From: JBBSEZ01 sp038239195
Lineage (GTDB): Bacteria > Planctomycetota > Planctomycetia > Gemmatales > Gemmataceae
Direction: 5' to 3'
DNA: 6,606 nt
Assembly (NCBI GenBank): GCA_038239195.1
Contig: JBBSEZ010000511.1
Span: forward strand, 1 to 6,606
A program made the position numbers and the translations under genes. The stretch's first letter is position 1; every line of letters begins with the position of its first letter. Below the pieces are notes generated by a model, which ran no database searches, was not told the DNA's origin, and saw nothing but the letters and a program-made list of their open reading frames with translations. Shown here piece after piece: positions 1 through 6,523 of the stretch.

Positions 1-74
1 CTTTCGCTGAAAAGGGGATGGTTCGCGGGGACGCGAATCGGATCGCAGAATTTGATCGTCGCTTCAAGCGCCAT
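1..74 (-). CDS. Possible 5' end of an unidentified minus-strand gene (partial)
   Basis: Reading leftward from an ATG at 74-72, the minus strand is open to the window edge, giving about 24 residues that begin MALEATIKFCDPIRVPAN. A purine-rich GGACGGAGAGC stretch lies directly upstream of the ATG and could serve as a ribosome binding site. The upstream leader (75-130) holds a small inverted repeat, ACCCG/CGGGT at 95-99 and 105-109. The residues look like real protein rather than the Arg/Ala-rich shadow frames seen elsewhere in this high-GC sequence. I do not recognise the family, and 74 bases are too few to be sure this is a gene. If real, it is transcribed away from the MR/MLE gene. Confidence 0.35.
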   Translation of the reverse strand, partial: MALEATIKFCDPIRVPANHPLFSE

Positions 75-151
75 GCTCTCCGTCCTATTCGCCGACCCGT
101 CTCCCGGGTAGAGCCCTCCAACGGGTTGCACGATTTTTTACAGTCGCAGCG

Positions 152-304
152 GTGCGCGCGGTCGAAACTCTGGAGCGCATCGGCACTTGCGAAGCCCGAA
201 CGTTGCTGCGGGAGCTCGGCCGGGGCGCGCCCGAGGCCAGGCTCACGCAGGAGGCGAAGGCGTCCCTCGAGCGACTGGAGAAGTTGCCGGCGGCGAGGCC
301 CTGA
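152..304 (+). pseudogene. C-terminal remnant of a WD40-repeat-type planctomycete protein
   Basis: The frame ending at TGA 302-304 reads about 50 residues starting VRAVETLERIGTCEARTLL and ending in an amphipathic helix (QEAKASLERLEKL). This resembles the tail I associate with large WD40-repeat proteins of Gemmata-like planctomycetes: a 'lead helix, GT.EAR.LL, GAPEARLT.EAKASLERL' pattern before the stop. Upstream the frame stays open back to a stop at 53-55, but it has no ATG and no WD40 blades, and residues before about 152 lose character. It therefore looks like the surviving 3' end of a deleted or rearranged gene. Family assignment is from memory of the motif and is not a search result. Using the GTG at 152 as a real start for a 50-residue protein is possible but unsupported, since there is no clear ribosome binding site. 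Confidence 0.5.
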
Positions 305-313
305 CGCTCGCCG
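291..313 (+). repeat. Stem-loop across the stop codon of the WD40-type remnant
   Basis: CGGCGAG (291-297) and CTCGCCG (307-313) are a perfect 7-bp inverted repeat with a 9-base loop that contains the TGA stop of the remnant. There is no T-tract after it, so a classical intrinsic terminator is not supported. In DNA of this GC content such a repeat could also arise by chance. Confidence 0.3.
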
Positions 314-403
314 AGAATCGCCCGCCAACATCTGCTCGATGCCCTCCAGGGCGAACGCCGAGCCAGCCGGGCAAGGCGGCCTCGACTTCGGAAAGGGAAC
401 GTC

Positions 404-1591
404 ATGGACCGTCCTGGCGAAACGGCGCCCGAGCGAGGCCCCTCCCCCGCCGCAGGCCCGGCGCAAATCGCCGACCTCGCGGGCCCCGCCGCCCAGGTGG
501 CCGACCGCGCCTCCGCCATCCGCATCACGGGCCTGCGCACCTACTGGGTGGGCCCGCTCGTCTTCGTTCGCATCGAGACGAACCGCGGTGTCGTCGGCTG
601 GGGCGACGTCAAGGCCGTCGATCCGCGCGCCGCCAAGGCCCTGGCCCACTCGCTGTTCGAGTTGCTCGACGGCGAGAACCCGACCCGGATCGAGCACCTC
701 TGCCAGAAGCTGTTCCGCGCTCACCGCGACATGCGCGGCGGGCCGTTGATGGTCCACACCCTCGCCGGCATCGACATGGCGCTGTGGGACCTCACCGGCA
801 AGCTCTACGGGGCGCCCGTCTATCGCCTCCTGGGCGGGCCCTGCCGCGAGCGCATTCGCGTCTACCACACGCCGAAGGCCCGCAAGGTCCCGCCGCCGGG
901 CGTCTTCGAGCATTCCGCCAGCCCCGCCGACGTCGGCCGCATTGTCGCCGCCATCCGCGCCGCCCGCAATCAGGTGGGCCCCGACGGTGCCGTCATGTTC
1001 GACGCCCACTGTGCCCTCCCGCCCGCCACGCTGATCCAGCTTGCGTCCGCCATCGAACCGTACGACGTGCTGTTCATCGAGGAGCCGGCGGTGCCCGGCA
1101 ACATCGAGGTCTTCAAGCGGATCAAGGCGTCGGTGCGCGTACCGCTGGCGACCGGGGAGCGCGACCGCACCATCTGGGAGATGTTGCCCTACCTGCACGA
1201 ACGCTGCATCGACGTTCTCCAGCCCGACTGCTGCCATACGGGCGGGATCACCCAGATGAAGAAGATCGCCACCCTCGCGGAGGCCTATCAGGTCCCGCTT
1301 GCCCCGCACTGCACGGCGAGCTACCTGGGCATCGCCGCGAGCCTTCACGTCGTGGCGTCCATCCCGCTGTTTCTGATCCACGAGTTCTACCCCGACAACC
1401 ACGGCTTCAACCCCAAGGGCATCGGCCGGATGCCCTGGAAGCTCGACGCGGCCGGCACCATCGGCCTGCCGCCGGGCCCTGGGCTCGGCGTGGAGATCGA
1501 CGAGAAGTTGCTGGAGCGCGAGGCGCGCAAGCCGCAGTCCTACCGCTGGCCGGGGGCGACCCTGCGGGATGGGTCGGTGTCGGATTACTGA
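404..1591 (+). CDS. Mandelate racemase/muconate lactonizing enzyme family protein, D-galactonate dehydratase-like
   Basis: This is a 395-residue enolase-superfamily enzyme. The N-terminal capping domain spans roughly residues 40-155 and the TIM barrel 175-360. Predicted Mg2+ ligands are Asp200 (MFDAH), Glu226 (FIEEP) and Glu252 (ATGER). His202, two residues after the first ligand, and His302 (LAPHC), with Asp275 (LQPDCCHTGG) as its likely dyad partner, match the acid/base pattern of the D-galactonate dehydratase (DgoD) type. The C-terminal LRDGSVSDY resembles the DgoD ending. The expected chemistry is therefore dehydration of a sugar acid in the cytoplasm, but the substrate cannot be read from sequence alone. 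The ATG at 404 is preceded by AAAGGGAACGTC, a fair ribosome binding site. About 37 low-complexity Ala/Pro/Gly residues precede the normal domain start (IRITGLRTYWVG), so either this is a lineage-specific extension or translation starts later (GTG at 497, no visible ribosome binding site). No sugar-catabolism genes are adjacent. Confidence 0.93.
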   Translation: MDRPGETAPERGPSPAAGPAQIADLAGPAAQVADRASAIRITGLRTYWVGPLVFVRIETNRGVVGWGDVKAVDPRAAKALAHSLFELLDGENPTRIEHLCQKLFRAHRDMRGGPLMVHTLAGIDMALWDLTGKLYGAPVYRLLGGPCRERIRVYHTPKARKVPPPGVFEHSASPADVGRIVAAIRAARNQVGPDGAVMFDAHCALPPATLIQLASAIEPYDVLFIEEPAVPGNIEVFKRIKASVRVPLATGERDRTIWEMLPYLHERCIDVLQPDCCHTGGITQMKKIATLAEAYQVPLAPHCTASYLGIAASLHVVASIPLFLIHEFYPDNHGFNPKGIGRMPWKLDAAGTIGLPPGPGLGVEIDEKLLEREARKPQSYRWPGATLRDGSVSDY

Positions 1592-1616
1592 GCCCCGATC
1601 GCGCAACCATTTAGCT

Positions 1617-1632
1617 GCCCCGCTTGCGGGGC
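1617..1632 (+). terminator. Terminator-like hairpin after the MR/MLE gene
   Basis: GCCCCG (1617-1622) and CGGGGC (1627-1632) form a 6-bp all-GC stem closed by a CTTG tetraloop, a known stable RNA loop type. It lies 25 bases past the MR/MLE stop and upstream of the hisF promoter, the right place for a transcription end. There is no T-tract after it, so it is at best an atypical terminator or a 3'-end stabiliser. Confidence 0.35.
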
Positions 1633-1648
1633 GCGAAGGGCGCGCCCG

Positions 1649-1677
1649 TTGACCGCTCGGCGCGGCCCGCGTACAGT
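1649..1677 (+). promoter_or_regulatory. Sigma70-type promoter for the hisF-pilT operon
   Basis: TTGACC at 1649-1654 (5 of 6 matches to the -35 consensus) and TACAGT at 1672-1677 (4 of 6 to the -10 consensus) are separated by exactly 17 bases. Transcription would begin near 1684, leaving a 5' leader of about 48 bases before the hisF ATG. It is the best sigma70-like match I found in the window, and it sits in the gap between two complete genes. This is a pattern match only; no start site has been measured. Confidence 0.6.
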
Positions 1678-1708
1678 GGACTTGTTGCGGCACGGGCCGC
1701 GCCGAGCG
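1654..1708. repeat. 16-bp perfect inverted repeat bracketing the hisF promoter -10 region
   Basis: CGCTCGGCGCGGCCCG at 1654-1669 is the exact reverse complement of 1693-1708, with a 23-base spacer. The left arm fills most of the gap between the -35 and -10 boxes, and the right arm lies in the early transcribed leader. The -10 box and the predicted transcription start are both in the spacer. Because only the right arm would be transcribed from this promoter, an RNA hairpin could form only in read-through transcripts from the upstream gene. Otherwise it would act in DNA, as a two-site operator or a cruciform. Such a long perfect match is unlikely to be chance even at this GC content. Confidence 0.75.
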
Positions 1709-1731
1709 TGTCTGGGCTGGGCCTTCTCCTC

Positions 1732-2517
1732 ATGTTGACCAAGCGCATCATCCCCTGTCTCGACGTGGACCGCGGGCGGGTCGTCAAGGGCGTCAACTTC
1801 GTGCAACTGCGCGACGCGGGCGACCCCGTCGAGATCGCCCAGCGCTACGAGGAGCAGGGCGCCGACGAGCTGGTCTTCCTCGACATCAGCGCCAGCCACG
1901 AGGGCCGGGCCATCCTGCTCGAGGTCGTCCGCCGGGTCGCCGAAACGATCTTCATGCCCTTCACCGTCGGCGGGGGCATCCGCACCCTCGACGACGCCAC
2001 CCGCCTCATCCAGGCCGGCGCCGAAAAGGTCAGCATCAACTCCGCCGCCGTCAAGACGCCCGAGCTCGTCACGGCCGTGGCGCGCAAGTTTGGCCGCTGC
2101 GCCACCGTGGTCAACATCGACCCGCGCCGAGTGCGCCAGCCCGACGGGCGCGAGGCGTGGGAGGTCCACGTCAACGGCGGGCGCGTGCCGACCGGCCTCG
2201 AGGCCGTCGCCTGGGCGCGCCGCGTCGAGGAACTGGGCGCCGGCGAGATCGTGCTGACCTCGATGGACGCGGACGGCACCAAGAACGGCTACGACCTGCC
2301 GATGACGCGCGCCGTCTCCGAGGCCGTGCGCGTTCCCGTCGTCGCCAGCGGCGGGGCCGGCAGCCCCGAGCACCTCTACCAGGTGCTCACCGCGGGCAAG
2401 GCCGACGCTGCCCTGGCGGCGAGCATCTTCCACTACCACGAATACGACATTCCCAGCACCAAGGCCTACCTCGCCGCGCGCGGGGTGGCGGTGCGCTGGT
2501 CCCTTCCTGGTCCCTGA
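1732..2517 (+). CDS. hisF: Imidazole glycerol phosphate synthase, cyclase subunit HisF
   Basis: HisF is the cyclase half of the HisH-HisF complex in histidine biosynthesis. It uses ammonia from HisH to convert PRFAR to imidazole glycerol phosphate and AICAR. The 261-residue product is close to the usual length of about 255. It carries the N-terminal KRIIPCLDVDRGRVVKG motif, FTVGGGIRT at about 78-86, NIDPRR around 130, SMDADGTKNGYD around 177-188, and ASGGAGSPEH for phosphate binding around 205. The catalytic aspartates fall at Asp11 and Asp130, the same numbers as in the Thermotoga enzyme. The ATG at 1732 is chosen because the family begins ML.KRIIPCLD; the frame stays open upstream but has no family similarity. 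There is no clear Shine-Dalgarno sequence (GGGCCTTCTCCTC precedes the ATG). It lies 15 bases before pilT and not among other his genes. Confidence 0.97.
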   Translation: MLTKRIIPCLDVDRGRVVKGVNFVQLRDAGDPVEIAQRYEEQGADELVFLDISASHEGRAILLEVVRRVAETIFMPFTVGGGIRTLDDATRLIQAGAEKVSINSAAVKTPELVTAVARKFGRCATVVNIDPRRVRQPDGREAWEVHVNGGRVPTGLEAVAWARRVEELGAGEIVLTSMDADGTKNGYDLPMTRAVSEAVRVPVVASGGAGSPEHLYQVLTAGKADAALAASIFHYHEYDIPSTKAYLAARGVAVRWSLPGP

Positions 2518-2532
2518 CGCGGGAGACACGCC

Positions 2533-3717
2533 ATGAGCAACAACGTCGAAGCCCCTCCGCTGGAAATGAGCCCCGAGGTCGAGGCCCCCGTTCTCGGGAT
2601 CGGCGCCCCGGCCGCGCCCAAGCGCGAGCCGGAGGTCAACAAACTCTTCCGGGCCGTCATGAAGCACAAGGGCTCCGACCTGCACCTCAAGGTCGGCCAA
2701 CCGCCGATGATGCGCCTCAAGGGCATCATCCAGCGCATGAACGCGCCGCCGCTCACCCAGGAGCAGATGGAGCGCCTCTTGCTCCCCGTGCTCAGCGAAC
2801 GGCAGCGCCACATCCTCGACGAGGAAGGCGGGGTCGATTTCTCCTACGTCATCGGCCAGGACGAGTGCCGCTACCGCGTGAGCCTGTTCAAGCAGCGCAG
2901 CAGGCTCGGCCTGGTGGCGCGGCGCGTCAACACCAACATCCCAACCTTCGCCGGCCTGGGCCTGCCACCCTCCATCGAGGGGCTGTGCAACTACCCCGAA
3001 GGGCTGGTCATCCTCGCCGGGGTCACCGGCTCGGGCAAGAGCACGACGATCGCGTCGATGCTCGACTACCTCAACGAGCGCGAGGCGTTGCACATCCTCA
3101 CGGTCGAGGACCCCATCGAGTTCACCTTCACCGACAAGAAGTCGGTGATCAACCAGCGCGAGATCGGCCTGGACGTCCGCGATTGGCACAAGGCCCTCAA
3201 GGACGCGGGGCGGCAGGACCCCGACGTCATCCTCGTCGGCGAGCTCCGCGACGTCGAGACCTTCGAGGCGGCCATTCACGCCGCCGAGACGGGCCATCTC
3301 GTGTTCGGCACTATCCATGCGGCCAGCGCGGCCACGACCATCAACCGCATCCTCGACCTGTTCCCGCCCGAGAAGCACACCGCCATTCGCCAGGCGCTGT
3401 CCAACAACTTGCGCGCGATCGTGGCCCAGAAACTGCTCGTCAGCATCAAGCCGGGCGTGTCGCGCGTGCCGACCAACGAGATCATGATCGTCAACCCGAC
3501 CATCCGCAAGCTCATCAGCGAGGGCTCCGACAACAAGCTCATCGACGCCATCCGCATCGGCTTTTTGGAAGGGATGGTCGATTTCACCGAGAACCTGCGG
3601 CAGCTCGTCGAGCGCGGCGACATCGACAAGGCGACCGCGCTGGAGGTGGCGCCGAGCCCCGAGCAGCTCAAGATGGCGCTCAAGGGCATCAAGGTGGCGG
3701 CGCCGGGCATTCTGTGA
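2533..3717 (+). CDS. pilT: PilT-family type IV pilus retraction ATPase
   Basis: This 394-residue cytoplasmic hexameric secretion-type ATPase is expected to power pilus retraction or twitching. The N-terminal region has the PilT signature KGSDLHLKVGQPPMMRLKG (about 46-64), after a Pro/Ala-rich leader of about 33 residues. The nucleotide site is complete: Walker A GVTGSGKST at 163-171, an Asp box TVEDPIEF at 190-197, Walker B DVILVGELRD at 231-240 with Glu236, and a His box GHLVFGTIHAASA at 254-266. NPTIRKLISEG at 321-331 corresponds to the C-terminal AIRNLIRE motif that separates PilT from PilB and GspE. The helix before Walker B reads ALKDAGRQDPD rather than the usual ALR.ALREDPD, a modest divergence. 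GGGAG lies 8 bases before the ATG, a good ribosome binding site. It probably shares transcription with hisF and the downstream membrane protein. No pilin or other pil genes are visible. PilU-like paralogy cannot be excluded. Confidence 0.93.
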   Translation: MSNNVEAPPLEMSPEVEAPVLGIGAPAAPKREPEVNKLFRAVMKHKGSDLHLKVGQPPMMRLKGIIQRMNAPPLTQEQMERLLLPVLSERQRHILDEEGGVDFSYVIGQDECRYRVSLFKQRSRLGLVARRVNTNIPTFAGLGLPPSIEGLCNYPEGLVILAGVTGSGKSTTIASMLDYLNEREALHILTVEDPIEFTFTDKKSVINQREIGLDVRDWHKALKDAGRQDPDVILVGELRDVETFEAAIHAAETGHLVFGTIHAASAATTINRILDLFPPEKHTAIRQALSNNLRAIVAQKLLVSIKPGVSRVPTNEIMIVNPTIRKLISEGSDNKLIDAIRIGFLEGMVDFTENLRQLVERGDIDKATALEVAPSPEQLKMALKGIKVAAPGIL

Positions 3718-3738
3718 CGTCCGCTCGGACCCGGGACC

Positions 3739-4409
3739 ATGAAGAAAGCGCGCCCGCGGAAAACGAATCGTGTCGGCCTGGTGGTCCTCATCGCGTCGCT
3801 GGCGTTCCTCGCCGTGGTCGTCCTCGGCGCGATGATCTACGGCATCTACCTCGTGCGACGCGACCAGTTCGGCGCGCCCGGCGAGAAGTCGTTCGTGCCC
3901 GACGCGGGGGCCGTCGGCAAGCTGCAAGAGAGCGAATACGCCTTTGCCCGATCCCGATTGAAGATGAGGCTCCCCAGGGGCTTCAAGGAGGACCTGAACC
4001 GCAGCAGCGAATCGCTCGAGGAGGTCGAGTTTCGCGACGGGCCCTGCGCAACCCCAAGGACGGCACGCACCCGGAGATCTGGGCGCAGGTGGTCCCCGTC
4101 CCCGAGGCGAGTTGGGGGAACGTCAGCCGCGACCTCAACGTCTACCTCGACACGGCCGTCGTGCCGGGCCTTCAGCGGAAGGGCGCCCGCGTCACTCGGC
4201 GCGGTGAGGCGGAAACGGACACTCTCAACGGGGTGAAGTTCATCCGCCTCGAAGTCGATGGGGGCTGGGTTGGCCGCACGGATCGCTACGTCCTGTACTT
4301 CGGCACTTCGAGGCCGTTCCTCATCGCGTTGCATTGCCACTGTCCGCTCGACCGCGTAGACGAGTGGCTGCCGATCCTCGAGGCGTCAGTGCGAACGCTG
4401 CGGCGCTGA
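3739..4409 (+). pseudogene. Single-pass membrane protein of unknown function, split by a frameshift
   Basis: The N-terminal part (frame from ATG 3739) has a basic start (MKKARPRKTNR), one strong transmembrane helix at residues 12-39, and then a soluble region reaching ...VEFRDG at about 4041. From about 4044 the convincing protein is one frame over: LRNPKDGTHPEIWAQVV and onward to TGA 4407-4409. The original frame degrades into Arg/Thr/Ser-rich residues and stops at 4236. Restoring one base in the GGGCCC at 4039-4044 joins the halves into about 223 residues, a small anchored protein with an exported or periplasmic domain. Both halves keep normal coding character, so the lesion is recent or a sequencing error. 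The frame context does not make a canonical X XXY YYZ slippery site. I do not recognise the domain. The start lies 21 bases after pilT with a weak GGGACC ribosome binding site, suggesting the same operon. Confidence 0.65.
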
Positions 4410-4424
4410 CTCCTTGCCCCCGTT

Positions 4425-4499
4425 GAGGGCCCGACAACGAGGTCATCGACGCTATCGGCATCGGCTTTTTGGAAGGGATTGGTCGATTTCGCCGAGAAC
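4425..4499 (+). repeat. Degraded second copy of an internal pilT segment
   Basis: Bases 4425-4499 match pilT bases 3520-3594 over 75 positions, with about five substitutions and two single-base indels (one base lost after GAGGGC, one T gained in GGGATTGGTCG). The core, ATCGGCTTTTTGGAAGGGAT, is identical in both. In pilT this segment encodes the residues around SDNKLIDAIRIGFLEG. The copy has no frame of its own because of the indels, and flanking bases show no further similarity. It lies in the non-coding gap beyond the frameshifted gene, about 900 bases from its source and in the same orientation. Confidence 0.9.
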
Positions 4500-4531
4500 G
4501 CGCTCTCCTCTCCCTTGCCGGGTTGTCCGTC

Positions 4532-4560
4532 TTGCCTGCCCGCCCGTCCCCTGCTATCTT
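4532..4560 (+). promoter_or_regulatory. Promoter candidate for the repeat-companion-domain gene
   Basis: TTGCCT (4532-4537) and TATCTT (4555-4560) are 17 bases apart, and TGC directly before the -10 box gives an extended -10. Transcription would start near 4567, leaving a leader of about 80 bases. The leader contains a short hairpin GGCCC/GGGCC at 4624-4628 and 4632-4636, 11 bases before the ATG. This is a pattern match only. Confidence 0.5.
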
Positions 4561-4647
4561 CTCTTCTATTGGCCCACCCAATGCGCCGCGGTGTTCGCGA
4601 CGCACCGGGTAGCCAACCAAACCGGCCCTGTGGGCCACCTCGTTTGA

Positions 4648-5001
4648 ATGGCATTTCACGACGAAGGTTTCTTTCACGCCTTTCAACAAGGTCCCGAAGA
4701 CGATGCCTTGCGGTTGGTGTACGCCGACTTCCTCGAGGATCGTGGCGACGACGAATCAACCGCTCGCGCCAAGCTCCTCCGCGTGCAGGTCGAACTGGCG
4801 GCGCTCTCGCCACTAGCCCAGGGGACAGCCGAGCAAGCAGCGGAGTTGACCGCACGCCAGAACGAACTGCTCGCCCGGTGGCAGCGCGTCTGGCTCGGCG
4901 ACTGGGCGGAGGCACTGCACGGCTGGACGTTCCGGCGCGGCCTGGTCGAGGCGGTGCAGGCCGACGCCTCGGTCGTCCTCGCAAGCCACGCCCACGCCTT
5001 G
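4648..5001 (+). pseudogene. Repeat-companion (TIGR02996-type) domain protein, C-terminally degraded
   Basis: The ATG at 4648 directly follows an in-frame TGA (TGAATG) and begins the typical planctomycete repeat-companion domain: GPEDDALRLVYADFLEDRGD at residues 15-34, then LLRVQVEL at 43-50. A Glu/Ala/Arg-rich helix with LLARWQRVWLGDW (75-87) follows, and then WTFRRGLVEAV (93-103), which normally leads into leucine-rich-repeat-like units. After about residue 118 (HAHAL) the family pattern is lost. The frame stays open but becomes Arg/Pro/Ser-rich and has no stop before the window edge, passing out of frame through the ABC gene. I therefore place the recognisable coding part at 4648-5001 and infer a frameshift or truncation near there. 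No Shine-Dalgarno sequence is visible. The function of this family is not established. Confidence 0.6.
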
Positions 5002-5149
5002 CCACAGGTGGCCGGTCAGCAGCGAAGAAGCAATCCTCCAGCGCAGGCACGTCGTCGCGCGGGCCCGGATCGAGGCTATCGCGTTGCTGCGGGCTTGCGG
5101 ACAAGGCTTCCAGGTTGCCGGACAGGCGAGGTGTTTGCGAACGCGCCCG
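5002..5149 (+). other. Unassigned stretch, possibly decayed coding DNA
   Basis: Between the recognisable end of the repeat-companion gene and the stop of the minus-strand small gene there is no supported gene. The +2 frame reads a helical-looking piece here (SSEEAILQRRHVVARARIEA and onward, about 5021-5130). It lacks an ATG and an identifiable family, so it could be the frame-shifted continuation of the upstream gene or part of another decayed gene. Confidence 0.3.
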
Positions 5150-5374
5150 CTAGCGCGAGGCCCGACTTTTCGCGTCGCCCGACGTGCCCCTCGCCAGCCT
5201 CTCCGCCTCGCCCTCGTTCGCGATCCCGCCCCGGACGAGGGTGTGATGGCCGGGCTGGGCCCGCTCCATCTCGTCCCACTCGTCCTGCTCGCAGACGGCG
5301 TTCATCCCGGTCGGCTTCCCGTGCAGCGTTCGGAGATAGACGACCCACGACACGACTTCTTCGATCTTCCGCAT
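5150..5374 (-). CDS. Small conserved-looking hypothetical protein (74 aa)
   Basis: On the minus strand an ATG at 5374 opens a 74-residue frame ending at TAG (5152-5150). The product begins MRKIEEVVSWVVYLRTLHGK. It continues with GMNAVCEQDEWDEME, a PGHHTLVRGGI segment and EGEAERLARGTSG before a basic tail. The composition (Glu/Asp-rich, Trp, His, Cys, Met) is unlike the Arg/Ala shadow frames in this window, and CGGGAGAAACC before the ATG is a good ribosome binding site. I associate short proteins with this 'V.LRT.HGKP.GMNAVCEQ.EWDEME' layout with Gemmata-like planctomycetes, but cannot confirm it here. It has no signal peptide or membrane helix, and its role is unknown. It is divergent from the ABC gene and converges on the degraded repeat-companion gene. 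Confidence 0.7.
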   Translation of the reverse strand: MRKIEEVVSWVVYLRTLHGKPTGMNAVCEQDEWDEMERAQPGHHTLVRGGIANEGEAERLARGTSGDAKSRASR

Positions 5375-5401
5375 TGGTTTCTCCCGTAGGGCGCAAAGGT
5401 A

Positions 5402-5407
5402 ATCATA
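5402..5407 (-). promoter_or_regulatory. Weak -10 candidate for the small minus-strand gene
   Basis: On the minus strand 5407-5402 reads TATGAT, 5 of 6 matches to the -10 consensus, in a locally AT-rich patch (5395-5436) that stands out in this GC-rich DNA. It would start transcription about 20 bases before the ATG at 5374. No convincing -35 box is found 16-18 bases upstream, so the call is tentative. Confidence 0.3.
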
Positions 5408-5454
5408 CCACGAAAATAGGTTTGCTGCCGACAATTCCCTTCCGCGCCCCCATC

Positions 5455-5481
5455 TTGCTCCGCGCGCGCCGCCCCTACAAT
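5455..5481 (+). promoter_or_regulatory. Promoter candidate for the ABC ATPase gene
   Basis: TACAAT at 5476-5481 (5 of 6 to the -10 consensus) follows TTGCTC at 5455-5460 with a short spacing of 15 bases. The predicted transcription start near 5488 lies after the upstream in-frame ATG (5480-5482), which overlaps the -10 box. This supports the downstream ATG at 5519 as the true start. Confidence 0.45.
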
Positions 5482-5518
5482 GCCTTCGTCCCCCGCCCCC
5501 GAACGAGAACCGACGCCG

Positions 5519-6522
<1,004 letters not shown>

Positions 6523-6523
<1 letters not shown>

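Noticed and set aside
187..1614. 475-codon plus-strand frame overlapping the MR/MLE gene
   Set aside because: Arg/Pro-rich shadow; the true frame carries all the enolase-superfamily motifs. Its early part is also out of phase with the WD40-type remnant.
1585..3927. 780-codon open frame on the minus strand opposite hisF and pilT
   Set aside because: It is the antisense shadow of two clearly recognised genes in GC-rich DNA; the composition is Asp/Glu/Arg/Ala/Leu-biased with no domain motif, and it crosses gene boundaries and the hisF promoter.
2157..4043. Plus-strand open frame running from inside hisF through pilT
   Set aside because: Arg/Gly/Pro/His-rich shadow of the real frames. Only its final part (after about 4044) is real, as the displaced C-terminal half of the frameshifted membrane protein.
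4039..4052. Programmed -1 ribosomal frameshift signal
   Set aside because: The local CGGGCCC is not in X XXY YYZ phase, and no strong downstream structure was identified by eye; a simple one-base loss is the simpler explanation.
4479..5153. Plus-strand frame covering the repeat-companion gene
   Set aside because: Arg/Ser/Pro-rich shadow that begins inside the pilT fragment copy; the frame from 4648 has the family motif.
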